The notes: generated by a model from the letters alone, not told the origin. A DNA stretch of 64,000 nt from Blastomussa wellsi (GCA_947652115.1 OX393568.1:25534339-25598338); one strand, 5' to 3'. Positions 1-12,570 are shown, counted from the stretch's first letter. Numbers and translations are program-made.

Positions 1-372
1 TATACTGTTTTAGCTTCCACACAACGCCTGCAGTATAGCAATAGAGGGTGTGGTTAGTGTACATGTTCTTAGTGATATTTTCAGCTCCCTCTGCAACATC
101 TAATTGGTCTCAGCTGGTGGAGTAATGCAAATCCTACATTTTAAGCAATTGAGCACGACGCTTTCTTTCGTTTTATTCCCAAATAAATATTTCTTCAACT
201 TGCATTTGCTAACTTTATTGTTGCCTTTTCTGTCCAACTTGTTGGGTGATACTAAAACAATTAGGCCATTCGCCTACGGGTGTAATTGTTATTTAGTGCA
301 CAGAAGGTACCTATGTATTCTCTTTTAATGTCTGTAACATATCTTAATGATTCAACGCTTTGTTTTTTTAAG
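1..372. other. NUP98 intron sequence
   Basis: Sequence upstream of the first recognisable exon. It ends in a T-rich tract and an AG acceptor at 371-372. I see no other gene here. Confidence 0.7.
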
Positions 373-3300
373 GTAGAGCATTTTACCAGGTATGGAATGC
401 ACCAGTATCTTGACAATGATGAGCAGGATGCAAAGAAACTGAAAAGACCTCCAATCAAACCACCACTACAGGTACATTTATCATCATTTTACAGAGTTGT
501 CTTGGTTGTACTGCACTGTGCCAGTTTTTGCTAATAAATTCATTGTTTTCTTGGCAGGATGATGGTGATTCTGTGGAGAAAGAAAAACAGGAAATCTTCA
601 GACATCTGCAAGAAAAGAAACAGCAACTTGAAGCTTATGTGAAGGAAAAGCAAAGAGCAACACTCTCTTTACGAGACCAGGATAGTGACATGGCTGAAAT
701 AGACCGTGAAACATTTCCTGGTACGAGAGACTGATGTGACATTAAATATTCATCACCAAACAAGCAACGTAGCAGTTTGAGAGCTAATAACAAAACATTG
801 ATATGAACAGGCTAATCAATATAACTTTATGCCAAACCACTAATTTTCTGTAAACTGTAGCCATGTTTTTAAGATGGACAGCTTAGAAGGAGAACATGTT
901 TTATTTGTGGTGATTGGCCTTTCAAAGTTTTGTTACCAGAGAAAAGGAACAATGTGAGGGTCAGATTAAATAAAAAAAAGTAATTTATCTCAAAATTACC
1001 AAAAAAAATTGTGCATTTAAACGGCACAAAATGGTGAAATATATGCCCTTTAGTCTGGTTCTCTTGAAGTTTTAAGAAAACTTTATATATATATATTTGT
1101 GTTGTCTTCATTCTTTTTATGAGGTGTTACTGTAAATGGTCTGTGAACAAATTTTAATTAATAATTTAATATCATTCGAATATTATAATTGTGAGTTTAC
1201 TGAAATACAAATAAAAGATTACACCACACATTTAGTTTGCCAAAAATGATAGAAACTACCTAGTGAAAACAAAATACTTAAAATGCCAATTTTCTCTCAG
1301 AGGAGATGCTTGAAGGACCAGTACAGGAAGGTGACTTGGAAGGAGACGAACTGGACAGCTCCCCTGCCAGTCACCAGCTTGCCACAGCCTTGGGAATGAA
1401 TGCCCAGCGCATCCAGGTCATGAAAGCGTCATTCTTCGCTGACCAGTCTCAACCTTCTTCGTACCTCCCTAAGGATGCCCCCACTGTTGACAAGACTCTT
1501 TTAAGTGGACCATTTGGGAAAGCCGGCCATTCAAAGAGTTCCATGTACCCGACAGCCATGCCACTCGGTCCTTTGTTGTCTCCTAAGGTCCAGCGCTGCG
1601 TGGATGAGGCAGGACAGTACACCCAGTCACTGTTTGGCAGTCCTAAAATAGGTACTAAGTTTAGAGTTGCCCCAAATAGTAAAAAAATTGACCCATCAGC
1701 CATGCAAGCCTGGTGGATTACGAAGTAGTCATTTTCCACTTGAGGTCTTGAGTTCAAACCTCAGACCGGACCAACACTCAGAGTCTTCAAATAACTGAGG
1801 AGAACGTGCTTCCTTTGCAATAACATCTGCAAATAAAACCATAGGCCCCGTCCCCTGTATTACGTTCAGTAGGGGACGTTAAAGAACCCACAAACTCATC
1901 GTAAAGAGTAGGGCACAGAGTTCCTGGTGGTGTTGTGGCCTTTGTGCACCTTCGAAATTGGGCAACCATTCCCTGCTCTCCGAAGGAAAATATTTGCTAT
2001 GCACCAACACCAGTGACTCCTTAACATTTCTCAGATTAGGATCACCTGTATCAGTATTGAAATGTTTTGCTTATTTCTACTGATGCATTTTGCAGGGGTC
2101 TATCCACTCAGATACCCTGTGGTGCACGACATCACGCCAGCTGTGCCGTCTTCGCCAATTATGCTTCCAAGTGCCATTGGTACTGCCATGGACATTGGAA
2201 TTAAAGTCGTGGGAGCCCGAAATCAGTTTGGTTTGGTCCCTAAAGAGGTCTCGCTCGTTAATGGCAAAGAGAACCTCATTGCTGACGCAGGCCTGGTGAT
2301 GGGACGCTCCTTTCGTGTAGGCTGGGGTCCAGGGTTTGTCTTGGTCCATAGTGGTACTCCCCTGGGGAAACAACAGCCAAAGCCAGCACCCGCTACCCAG
2401 TCCTCCCTGGCAGGGGATTTCTTGACGCCAAAGCTGAGGCCCAGTAGCAGTGAAGGACCATCATCATTTCGTGTTACGCTAGAGAAACTCAGCGTGGCTT
2501 CACACTTTACTCTTGGCAGCAGTGATGCTGTGTTGGTAAGTTTGTTTCATTCCAGTGTTTTTCCATTTTACAGGGCACTACACTGTAAACTAGGGCTTCA
2601 ATCCTTCAAAATTCATTTGAAGTATGAGTTTCAGGCTATGATAAACTGATTTTCAGAAGGAATTTTAGAAGGAACCTTTTCTTATAAACTTGTTTACTGA
2701 CCCGCTCCTAGGCACAGCATCAGTCTGTACTTGAAGCTGAATTGCAGCACTCTGTGGTCTCTGATGAAGATGGATGCCCATTCTTTCAACCCTCCACTGA
2801 TGTCAAAGCATTACACCACCATGCGGAGGTTGCCAGGAGAAACAAGGAGGCCTCAGGTAACAGATGGGTGTAAAGTAAAGAATTAACACTTCCAACACTA
2901 CTAAGAATTGAGTATGAAACCATGAGAGCGGCATAGACGGGAAACTGGATTTTGGTTTTGGCCTAACAGAGCAAATAGATATTTTTAGGATACCTTTTAT
3001 AGGTCTTGACTTTGTTGGCGTGGAGGATGTTCTTTAACGTCTTATTCATAACCTGTGTTATTTTCAGACCCAGGACCACTTCGAGAGTTTGCAGAACAGA
3101 TTTGTTTGGTTTGGGATCTTGTTGTTGCTCTGTGGGGAAAACTGAAAGAAGATGGAGATGACGAAGAAGGTAACGCAAAGTAAAATCATAATGTTACAAT
3201 GTTAAACTGTGAGCGAAGCCGAAAGGAGCGCCCGCACTAATCGCAGCTCTCATATGTGGCACTTGATTGCTTTCTCGTTCTTCCCTCTGCATAAAAGCGT

Positions 3301-6300
3301 CAAAAACTAACCAGCAACTTTATCGAGTGATACAGAAGACTTCTCGTAGCGAATAGTTCTTCTTGTTCACTGGCAAAATCTCCCTGTATAAACAATTCTC
3401 TCCAAGAAGGACACCATCTGGATGGGCACCAACTCTTCATCTTGAAGAGGTATCTGGCTTATTATATAGAGAGTTCGCTGGTATGGCGCCGCGGTGCTTT
3501 CGGTTATCCCACCTCCTCTTTTTTCATTTAATTTATTTGGAGTACAGTCTAATAAATAGAAAAGATGCGCAGTTGACGTTTTACCACGTTTGCTGATTAA
3601 TGAATGAGCGATGCTTTTTTAGGTGATGTCAGAGCTGAAGAAGACAGAGAAACGTATCCGAGTCGTATAGCAAGGAAAGCAGCTCTGTCAAACTGGTTAG
3701 CTGACGCTGCTAAGGAAAGAATTTCTCAAGAAGTGGATACAGCAGACTTTCAGGTATTCTTGCTGTGTAACTCTGGGAAAAAGACAAACTGTTTTCGGGT
3801 TTCTATGAGAAGGAAGAAATGGTCGTCTATGGGCATTGTAATTTCAAACCAGTGAAAATTCCGGATTTTGTTTGCTTTCTTAAAAGACTCGGCATGGTTC
3901 GGTCACAAACAATCCAAATTGAACTTGATAGTTTGGTGTACTCGACCAAACATTTCAAATGGGTCGCTTAAAAGCCAAAAAATGAAGGATTTTAAAGGAA
4001 TTGGCTTACTTTAATCGCAGTTGCGGTCAACGAAGAATAGTTTTTGGGCGGTAAAAGCCAGTTTTTCTCCGTCAGAGTCATTCTCTTCCCTTTTTGATGA
4101 AGACAACGCAAGTGTAACTCGATCATTGCTTTTCGCCATTATTCTCTTTCAGGAAAGCGACCACTTGAAATCCGTCTTCAGTTACTTGACTGGTAAGCAG
4201 ATCAGCAAAGCGTGTCACGTGGCCCAACAACATGGCGACTATCGACTGTCTCTTCTCATGTCACAAGTCACAGGAAATGCAGTCACAAGGAATCTGCTTT
4301 ACAAACAGCTGGCTGACTGGCAGGAATTAAAGGTCAGACGAGGTCTCTATTAAACAACATAAACAAAGAGTTTGTAGCGATCCTCTGAGTTAGTGAAAAA
4401 TACCCCTGCCATTTTCACTAAACATTTTGATGATAATGTTAACTCATCCCCTTACCTCCCACGGTCCCACCCTCTAATGGAAATAAGCTCAGGATAATTT
4501 TTTTAAAAACATATTTTTTTGCTTTGTTCTTGATGCTGTTCAGACAATGCATCGCCATTGTCTTGAATGTTGACTTTTCTTTTTGACTCTTGCCATTGTC
4601 GAATGAATAACTAGAAAACTCTATCCACCTGTTAAATTGCTATGGAGTGTCAATCCGCCCTGCGTACCTTGTCTGACAGAGTTTCACTCATTCTTTATCG
4701 CAGGCGGACGTGTTTATCAATGTAGAGCGAATTAAAATTTACGCTCTGCTCGCCGGCGCAATGGTCTGGGACATATCACGTGACACGGCCAATGTACCGC
4801 GCGATGAACTTCAGACCTTATCACGTCGCGTGGTCAACGTCTGCGAAGGACTGGATTGGAAAAGAGTTCTGGCTGTTCACTTGTGGTAAGCCCAGACTTT
4901 GTCAGAAGTTGAAAATTCCCTTTCTGAGGTTTTCAAAGGTGTATCACAGTGCATTCACTGACCGAGGGTGCGTGGCGTTTCCTTCTTTTATTTAAATCAT
5001 TCATCTTCGGATGAAATCGTGTCTAACATTTGATTGAGCTCGCAATATTAAGCAAGGTTGAACATTGCTTAGAAACATGACGTTAAGCTAAAGTGACAAC
5101 TGTTGGATTGCGCTGCTGTTTCTGATTGGATAAAAGAAACGAAACCCTTCGAGTGTTTGAACGAAGATTTGACTCTTCAAATCCTTATCTTCTTGAGACA
5201 TTATTTATTATTGCATTTTTAACAAGCTGATATTGTTTTTCTTGGCAAGGTACCACTGTTCGCCAACATCGTCAATAGCAGATACTTTAAGAGCTTATGA
5301 TGCTTCATTCAAGGTAACTGTTATTGTACTTCAGCGGCAAGAGGTCCGAAATGTAAATATTGCGATACTCTGTACAATAATCCTTACACTCTGGGCAATC
5401 TAAATGATTCTCCATGCTGTTCTCTTTCATTTGATTAACAATACTTTGTACATCCTTATCCTCGTTTGGATGTTCACAGACAAAGGATTTTTTAACGTGA
5501 ATTTTAACGCCATTTATGCGAAGTGTCTATAGGCCATTTTCTAGTTGCCTTTTGCCCCTGTGTTAAAACGAGTTCCATGCGAAAAATGTTCTTCACCTGC
5601 AAGTTTATTTTCAAGCAGATTTAAATCATTTTCATATAAACAGTTTTTATACAACGACTCGTTTTGAAAGAGTCTAAAGGTGACGCGAAAATGGCCTAGT
5701 TTGATTATACTGATGTAAATTAATTCTGTAAATAGTGCACAATAAAAGTTGACTTGACTTTTAGAGATCTAACCTCAGTTGTTCAAAGGGACGGTAGCAC
5801 TATCCACTGGATAAATCACTATCCAGTCGATGGCATAGTTCGTTTTGACAACACTTGTCCACTGGACAGTTATTTACCCGATGGATAGCGTTATCCACCC
5901 TTTGAACAGCTGTCCCCTTTGGTTTGTGGTAATGATCAACTTCCCTTGATCTCCTGCAGGGAAGCACGAGTAACGGAAAATACGGCGCGCCACCTCATCC
6001 GCCTTTCATGGCAGACGAAGACGAGGACACGGATGAAGAAAAGTTCATGACAAGAGATACCTGCTATCATCTGTTGAAACTCTACTGCAAAAGATCACAC
6101 CGACTTGAGAGGCTTCTGTCGCCGTCAACGTCCACTGCCCTGCAGCTAGATTTTAGACTGAGGTAAGAGTTTTATTTTTACTAAGTGCAGCCATTGTTGG
6201 CAACAACCTAACCTGCGGTCGCACCCTCCCTCCCTACTTATTAAAACGACGCTGATCCTGGCGGGGCTGTGTTTTCCTTTTTTTTTTGGGGGGGGGGGGG

Positions 6301-9300
6301 GGTTGGGGGCTAACTCCAACACTGGCGGGGCTGTGCTTGGAGGGGGGAGGGGGGGCACTGGCGGGGCTGTGCTTGGGGGGGGGGGGGCTAAGTCCAACAC
6401 TGGCGAGGCTGTGCTTCGGGGGGGGGGCTAAGTCCAGGTTAACAACAACCGAGTGTAGTTTAGCTTAAGGCAACGCAAAGAACGGGTAGACTTTGGTCGA
6501 GTCGTTCTCCACTCCTCCGGGTGGCCGCAATAAATTACATACATGTGAAAACTGCGTAGAAAAGGTCAACCAGCAGAACAAAGTGCACCAGTTTTGTGCT
6601 TATGTGCTGTTGTTTTCATAATTTTCTGAACGCGTTTGCTAAGCCTGCTTGTATCGTCTTCGTTTTTCAGCTGGCATTTGTACCAGGTCCTTCAGTCGCT
6701 CGAGTACACGCATCTTTCCCAGGAACACGCAGGCATGTTACACAGTGGGTTCGCTTCTCAGCTCGAGGGACTGGGTCTGTGGCATTGGGCTGCCTTCGTC
6801 TTGTTACATATCCAAGAATCAGTCAAGTATGTTTTTTGACAATATTTGATTTTTTTAGTATTGTAAATCAGCGTTATAATTAATCAAGCACTTACAGAAA
6901 GATAAATGAAAATTGTCATTCTTTTTGATATCACCAGGCGAGAGCACGCAGTCCGGAGCCTTCTGTGCCGGCACTGCAGCTTGTCAGCGGATCATGCGTA
7001 TGTGGAGAAAGAGCGATTCATGTTAGATGATTTGAAAATTCCCGCCGAGTGGATACACGAAGCCAAGGTAGGGAGAGCTGTTTATAAAGGAAATATCAAT
7101 AGTAAATTTTTTATCATTTGCGCAGCGGAAGTGAGCGTGTCTGTCATCAGAGTCGAAGCTGTAGAGCTTTACCTAATTTATGTTTTTTTTTTTCAGGCTT
7201 TGCGAGCGCGCTTCGAAGGAAGAACTCGAGAAGAAGCTTTCCATCTCGTCAAGGCGCGTCACTGGAGCCTGGGACATAACGTTATTCTGCGCAGCCTCGT
7301 TAGCGACGCAATCATCAACGGTAAGAAGAAAAACAAAATGCGATGAAAGAAAGTTTTTCACGCCGGCTATATCAAACACTGGTATACCAAACAAACTTTT
7401 AGAATTTGTTATTTCCAAATTAACTGACTAGATATTTTGTAAGTTGGTAATACATTCCCGTTAAAAGTCAAACGTATATGTTTAAAGATAAACTTTCTTC
7501 ATTCAGATGATGAAGTTAGACTTCGTAACTTGCAAGACAGCTATGTTTCCATTTTGGTACAATATCTATCTTTCGAAATTCCATTTTTTAATTTCAGACT
7601 GATAATCAGTTGTTTCTTTATAGCGGAATATGACTTTTTAAAAACGCTGCTTGAAGAAATGGAACCAAGGGATCGTAGCTCCACCGTGAGGGACTGGGCA
7701 ACAGGAGGACAGGTTAGTCCTTGATAGAAGTAAGGAAAATAGATTTCGTCTGCAGCCTTGCCCCCCCCCCCCACATATAAGACACATCTACATTGCTTTT
7801 TATATTATTTCTGTGTATAGCAACCACTGAAAAGGCGTACAAGAATCGATTGCGTTTTCGTTTCCACAAAGGCTAAAGACATGTCCACATGCCCACAATT
7901 AAGGGGAAAGAATTCTTATTTTATTTAAAAGATTTTGTTTTTTTATTTAAATAGGTATTTTTGGATTATCTTGCCCTTGTGGAAAAGTTCCAAGACATCA
8001 CAAAGGTATTATAGGCCCTTTGCACGGCGGCTATGTAAATGAAAGGGAAATTAAATGTAAATGTAGAATGCAAGTAAATGAGAGCGAAACACTTCATCTT
8101 CTGACTACAGCTACTTTTTATTGCAGGAAAACTTCGTTCCAACAAAGTATGACTGGGAAGACATTCACGCTGAAGTTTCTTCTCTTTGTACGAGAGTCAA
8201 CAGTTTACCCTCGGACACACCTAAGGACGCGTGAGTATTGATCTAATATAAGCCAAATAATGCAAACAGTATTTTTTTAAGAACAAGTAGATAGATAGAA
8301 AAAACTCGTAAAACTCGTACATAGGAAGAATGGACGCGCCATCGTCGTTTCTCGCGCCGCGTGATTTATTATGTATATTTTTATATATATTTTATATATA
8401 TATTTTTATATATATTTTTCTTGGACAACTATGTAAAGGCGCAAAGAGGTATATAGAAGCCATGTGAAGCAACAACCCACAGGCGCTGGGGAGAGTCCAC
8501 TGCTCTTTCGAACAGTGATGTGAGTTTCTTAACGTCCCCTATTACACCATGACAGTGAAGATCGAGGCGTTACCTAAGGTTTATCATCCTTTTCTGAGAA
8601 GACTAGAAGGTCGACTAACGTATTGCAGATGTGATAGCAAAGGAAGCGCGTTCTCGTCAGTTATTTTAAAACCCTGAGTGTTGGTTCGGCCAGGGCTCGG
8701 GTCCTCGGCTAGGGCTTGGGTCCTCGGCTAGGGCTCGGGCTCTCGGCCAGGGCTCGGGCCCTCGGCCAGGGCTCGGGTCCTCGGCCAGAGCTCGGGCCCT
8801 CGACCTCCCGCACGCCAGTCTGTCGCCCAACCAGCCGAGCTTACCAGGCAGACTGTTGGCAGTCTGCTTGGTGCCGGATGTAGTTCCATGTTAGCTCATC
8901 GGATTTTGTTGTTCTCATTTTCAGGTTGTGTCAGTACGATATGGCTAAGATGTGTGCGAATTTTCAGAAGATTGTTATAAACGAATTGGTGAGTAACAAC
9001 AACAACAACAACAGAGTAAACCATATCAGGGTGGGTGGCAAGACTGAATCCGTAAAGCATATGAAATAAATCCGTCAGGTTAAAACGCGAAAGAAAACTG
9101 TGGAGCCTCTAATTGTAGAATTCACCGATTAGACAGTTTTGCTCACATTTTCTCTGAAAAACTAGCGTAATTTAATCGTGTCCAGCTTGGACTCGAAGAC
9201 TAGTGGACAGGACCAATGACAGAACTTCGGAAAGGCCAAAGAAGTCAGTGAAAACTGCAGTAGAAGTATACCGACAAAGGGATCGAACAATCCCGAGGAG

Positions 9301-9510
9301 AGAAGTTTTTTGTTGCAGAACCATGTTTAAATAATAACGCACGATTTGGTTCTCTTATAGACTGACCTCACAGATGAAAGGGAGGCCCTTTTGCCGACTC
9401 ACGTGCTGGTCCCTCACGTGACTAAACTACCCATGCCAGAGGACTGCACCCTGGAGGAACTACGTCAACTGATCCCCAGTTACATCACAGAAATAACCAC
9501 AGGCTATTGA
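373..9510 (+). CDS. NUP98: NUP98 3' part: nucleoporin Nup96 (5' end outside window)
   Basis: Scaffold nucleoporin of the Y (Nup107-160) complex. The NUP98 precursor cleaves itself into Nup98 and Nup96. Exons: 373-471, 558-720, 1301-1651, 2096-2535, 2712-2856, 3068-3169, 3623-3753, 4153-4332, 4704-4885, 5250-5313, 5960-6162, 6671-6826, 6938-7067, 7197-7320, 7624-7712, 7955-8005, 8127-8230, 8925-8988, 9361-9510. All boundaries are GT/AG, phases agree, and the sum is 2928 nt (975 codons plus TGA). The first exon opens with the autoproteolysis motif, here His-Phe-Thr at 379-387, so mature Nup96 is about 971 aa, close to the usual size. Family hallmarks read directly: MGRSFRVGWGP (exon 4), VFSYLTGKQISKAC (exon 8), the LDWKR...AVHLW helix (exon 9), WHLYQVLQSLEYTHLS (exon 12), IPAEWIHEAK (exon 13), and LPMPEDCTLEELR near the C-terminus. 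A polyA signal AATAAA lies at 10112-10117. The Nup98 FG repeats must lie upstream of the window. Confidence 0.96.
1720..1995 (+). repeat. tRNA-derived SINE, family B, in NUP98 intron 3
   Basis: The B-box-like string GAGTTCAAACCTC lies at about 1749-1761. The body that follows (GAGAACGTGCTTCCTTTGCA, about 1799-1818, then a stretch with GGGGACGTTAA) recurs in reverse orientation at about 8455-8680. It lies wholly within the intron. Confidence 0.7.
5530..5700. repeat. Foldback MITE in NUP98 intron 10
   Basis: Inverted termini TAGGCCATTTTC near 5531 and GAAAATGGCCTA near 5687. A second inner pair is TAAAACGAGT against ACTCGTTTT. There is no coding potential. Confidence 0.6.
5778..5911. repeat. 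Foldback MITE with TATCCA-rich arms
   Basis: Left end GTTGTTCAAAGGG and right end CCCTTTGAACAGC are inverted. The arms carry repeated ACTATCCACTGGATAAAT-type sequence in opposite orientations. It is a short non-autonomous palindromic element in intron 10. Confidence 0.65.
6270..6435. repeat. G-rich minisatellite in NUP98 intron 11
   Basis: Long G runs (up to about 14) alternate with near-copies of CACTGGCGGGGCTGTGCTT and CTAAGTCCAACACTGGCG, at a period of roughly 45-60 bases and three to four units. Runs of this type can form G-quadruplexes. Lengths may be unreliable because of homopolymer sequencing error. Confidence 0.75.
8373..8421. repeat. AT microsatellite (TATATATATTTT-type)
   Basis: Tandem TTTTATATATAT units in NUP98 intron 17. 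Confidence 0.8.
8455..8687 (-). repeat. SINE family B, reverse copy
   Basis: Read on the minus strand it matches the body of the copy at 1720-1995, including the GAACGCGCTTCCTTTGCTAT segment and AGGGGACGTTAAGAAAC. It lies in NUP98 intron 17 and merges with a 19-bp tandem repeat at its head end. Confidence 0.65.
8688..8801. repeat. 19-bp minisatellite, six units
   Basis: Six consecutive 19-base units with consensus GGCCAGGGCTCGGGTCCTC start at 8688, 8707, 8726, 8745, 8764 and 8783. Each differs from the consensus by zero to three bases. The unit resembles the tRNA B-box region of the adjoining SINE, so it may have arisen by tandem amplification of the SINE head. Confidence 0.85.
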
Positions 9511-11240
9511 TACTGCGGACAGTGTAGAGAGCAGTAACCAGGCCAAATGGCTTAAGAACCGCGATACGAAACAGACATAGGTGAGAGGACAGTTGCAGCG
9601 GTAGCCTTGTCAAGCAAGAGATTACTCTGCAAAGCAGTAACGCTTCGAGCTTAGTTGGCCGTCAGAAACGAACTAATTGAAAACTTAACAGAGTAACTGC
9701 AGCCATAGTCTTTCCAAGAGCACAAAATACAAACAGAGCAGTTAAGCTTCGTGTGAAGACGGTGAAGTTCGCTATTAGAAAGCGTAATCGAATATGGAAT
9801 ATACCATATTTCCAAAAACTTGTTCTGCAAAGTGGTAAATTTTCGTAGTGTGCCAAGTTAACGAAATCAATGTGGCCTACTCCAAGGTGATAATTCATGC
9901 GGACATTTAATTGTTCATGGCACGCGGGAAAACAGTACAACAGTCACCGACTGACTGGACAGAAAGGCTAATGTTTGTAGACAAGGGGTGGGTGTGTGGG
10001 GGGCTTTTCTTTTCACCCTATCCCCCACCTATATGCATGTATAAATGATTAATGAACGACTACTTGTATAATTTCTCCCTATTATCTGCCGTCACTTTTT
10101 TAAGTATTCTAAATAAAGAGATTTCTTGAAGTTGAAATGTGTTCTTTATTCTTGTCCTTACTTCAGTGTGAACATTGTGTAATTCTAGTGATACTCCGTG
10201 TTCACCAGTAAACTAAGCTAAATATAAGCTCCCGTTAGTGGTTCACTTTCCAGCGTTTAACTAGTTTTGTGTAGACTGCGAACGTAGCTTGCGGTCGCGG
10301 ATTTCGAACAGCTCTTCCGCCTACGCAACTAAACCAGCAACTCTTACAGGAGCCCGTGACTCGTGGAACAGTTTCTTTAATTTTTAGTATCATGATTTGA
10401 TAAAAAGAGTTAAACGTTAATGAACTAATCATTGGTGAAACCTTTTCGTTTCTCGGTTGTTTGAGCTTGAAGAGGTGGGCGCAACCTCGAAAGATTTGGG
10501 TACGATTGATCATGAGAAATTTATCATCACTTGCCTGCGGCAGCTGACTTCGACCAGGACGCTAATTCGAAATAGCTCAACGTGTAATCTGGGATTTTTT
10601 TTACAGTAATAACGCAAACAGCGAGATTTTCGTCACTGTTCCTATTTGTTTCAAACTTCTTTCCCGCAAAACGCAGGATCAGCGCTTCTCTATTTATAGT
10701 CAGCCGAGGTTATTATTCATAATTTAGAAGAAACGAGGGAAGAGAAGAATTCTCGAAGTATTTCAGTATTTTAACTCGGGTGTTTATTGAATATAACCAA
10801 ACTTCGAACAATTTAAATAGAACTTTAATACACTGTACGTGGATACGTTTCAAGAAGCGCGAACCTGCCGATTATATTTTTCACTAACATAATTTCTCAG
10901 ACTGGTCTATTTTTGAATTCTCCCTTTTTAACTAACACATTAAAATAAAAAGAACGACAGACAACCAAGACAGTTATGTATTGCTCCCACGCTGGTACCT
11001 GTCAGTTGCTCGGGGCAACACAGCTGAACAATCAAGTGCCGCGTGAAATTTTAATCACCTTACACCAGGAAAAATTTAACAAAAGAAAATTGGCGACCTA
11101 CCAAGGTTGTTCGCAATCTCGTTTTCATTATCGAAAGATAAAAAAAAACTAGGAAAAAAGGACTTTTGCAATCACGATCGAAGTACTGAGTTCATTTGTC
11201 CAGCACGACTGCCACGAATCTAGATAGTTTTTGAGGATTG
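9511..11240. other. NUP98 3' UTR and intergenic spacer
   Basis: The 3' UTR runs to the polyA signal at 10112-10117. Beyond it, 10140-11240 shows no credible exon. Open frames here lack homology, splice context and start context. Confidence 0.7.
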
Positions 11241-11241
11241 C

Positions 11242-11265
11242 CACGTGACTTGCGTCATTACGTCA
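11242..11265. promoter_or_regulatory. E-box and CRE-like sites upstream of the DUF4476 gene
   Basis: CACGTGAC at 11242-11249 is an E-box of the bHLH-ZIP type. TTACGTCA at 11258-11265 is a CRE/ATF-like octamer. They lie about 60-80 bases before the chosen ATG, a position expected for a proximal promoter or 5' UTR. Function is inferred from motif matches only. Confidence 0.4.
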
Positions 11266-11324
11266 CCAAGCGTTTCAGAAACCTCGAACCCTTGTTTTGT
11301 GTTGTGAGAGAGTTGCTTGATACG

Positions 11325-12065
11325 ATGGATTCAAACAGCTTTGAAAACATCAAGCGAGCTGTAAGTGAACAAAGCTTCAAGGACGAGAAGTTAGACGCGT
11401 TAAAGTCGACCCTTTCCTGTGCCTATGGATATCTTTCCGCCGATCAAGTCGCTCGACTTATTTCGGAGTTTACGTTCGATGATGACAAAGTAAATTCTGT
11501 CGAGATTTGTGCTCCGTGGATGAACAGTATCACATGCGAGCAAGCCGCTTCTATACTGCGTGTTTTCTCGTTTGACAAATCGAAAATAAAAGCTTTGGAA
11601 GTAGTTGCTTGCCATATCACCGACAACAACATGCCTGCTTTTGACAGTGTCTTGGATTTTTCCAGCGACAGAGATAGAGCAAGAGAAATTCTTATGAATC
11701 GGCCCCGCTCGGGGCCGCAACCTGAGTTTCCGCCACAAGCAGGAGTCTACCCGAGTGTTGGAACTCCGGTCGGAGGTTTGCAAGGGATGGTTCCACAACC
11801 CGGAGGTTTCCCTGCTCCAGCACTGTATCCAGGACAATCGTCTTACCCAGGCCAAAGCCCCTATCCTGGATTAGGACCATATGGAGGGATGTGCCCACCA
11901 TACGGACAGCCCGTCCAGGGTGCAGCTCAAACGCAGTATCCAACTGGTGCAATGCCACCTCCTACGGGTTTTCCCGGCGGTGCAACGTTGGGGCCTCAGT
12001 ATCCTCCTCCTGGGGGATATCCTCAGCCGGGATATCCATATCAGCCTGATAGTTCAGGACAATAA
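11325..12065 (+). CDS. DUF4476-domain protein with Pro/Gly/Tyr-rich C-terminus
   Basis: Intronless, 246 aa. I chose the ATG at 11325 because the open frame upstream has no in-frame ATG and the domain starts here. Residues about 1-125 form an all-helical repeat module typical of DUF4476: FDDDKVNSVEICAPWM, then FDKSKIKALEVVACHI, then SSDRDRAREIL. Residues about 130-246 are low-complexity, rich in P, G, Y and Q, with repeats such as YPGQSSYPGQSPYPG, resembling the disordered N-termini of annexin A7/A11-type proteins. No signal peptide or membrane segment. AATAAA at 12161-12166 is a well-placed polyA signal. The molecular function of DUF4476 proteins is not established. Confidence 0.88.
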   Translation: MDSNSFENIKRAVSEQSFKDEKLDALKSTLSCAYGYLSADQVARLISEFTFDDDKVNSVEICAPWMNSITCEQAASILRVFSFDKSKIKALEVVACHITDNNMPAFDSVLDFSSDRDRAREILMNRPRSGPQPEFPPQAGVYPSVGTPVGGLQGMVPQPGGFPAPALYPGQSSYPGQSPYPGLGPYGGMCPPYGQPVQGAAQTQYPTGAMPPPTGFPGGATLGPQYPPPGGYPQPGYPYQPDSSGQ

Positions 12066-12346
12066 AGCATATTTTAAGCTGAAAAGGAAAACTAAAGTAA
12101 AGTGTGAAACAGCAAAAGAAAGACTTGAGGTATTATGGTTAATTGCGCTGATTGTGGCACAATAAAAGAATAAAATTAAATAGCATTTAAATATGTAGTC
12201 ATATCTGGTTGAGGTAATCAAGCCTCGAGTGTTATTCACCCGCGGTGGTCACCTCACAAATTCTTTTCAACTTACCTTGGGGATGCTTACATAGATACCG
12301 GAATGACTTAGTTATATCGGTACGTCTTTCCCTTCCCACATTATTG

Positions 12347-12570
12347 ATAATTGCTGAAGTACTCAAATCTTTAACCTTTGACAGTTCAAATATTGTTTTC
12401 TTGGCGATTGACGGTAATAATATCGGTCGTTTGACGCCGTTGACGGTTAACCCGATTGCGACCCTCAAAACTTGATGGCTTTGGGCAGCGTGTTGCATTT
12501 GTCCAACGACAGAGGCCAAGCAAGGGAGATTGCCAAAAATTGGTCCATCTCTGGATTTCGATCTGGCTAA
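12347..12570 (+). pseudogene. Decayed partial copy of the DUF4476 gene
   Basis: About 280 bases downstream of the intact gene, one frame (12347-12475) reads EVLKSLTFDSSNI, like ASILRVFSFDKSKI of the intact protein. After a frameshift, 12478-12570 reads SVLHLSNDRGQAREIAKN, like SVLDFSSDRDRAREILMN, then a stop. There is no start codon in context and no Pro/Gly tail. The intervening part is about ten residues longer than in the intact gene. It is best explained as a truncated tandem duplicate or retrocopy. Confidence 0.7.

Noticed and set aside
2062..2095. Extension of NUP98 exon 4 upstream to a start codon
   Set aside because: These bases are intron; the AG acceptor at 2094-2095 and the phase match to 1651 define the exon.
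10235..10513. 92-aa minus-strand open frame
   Set aside because: No homology or promoter context; lies in spacer DNA.
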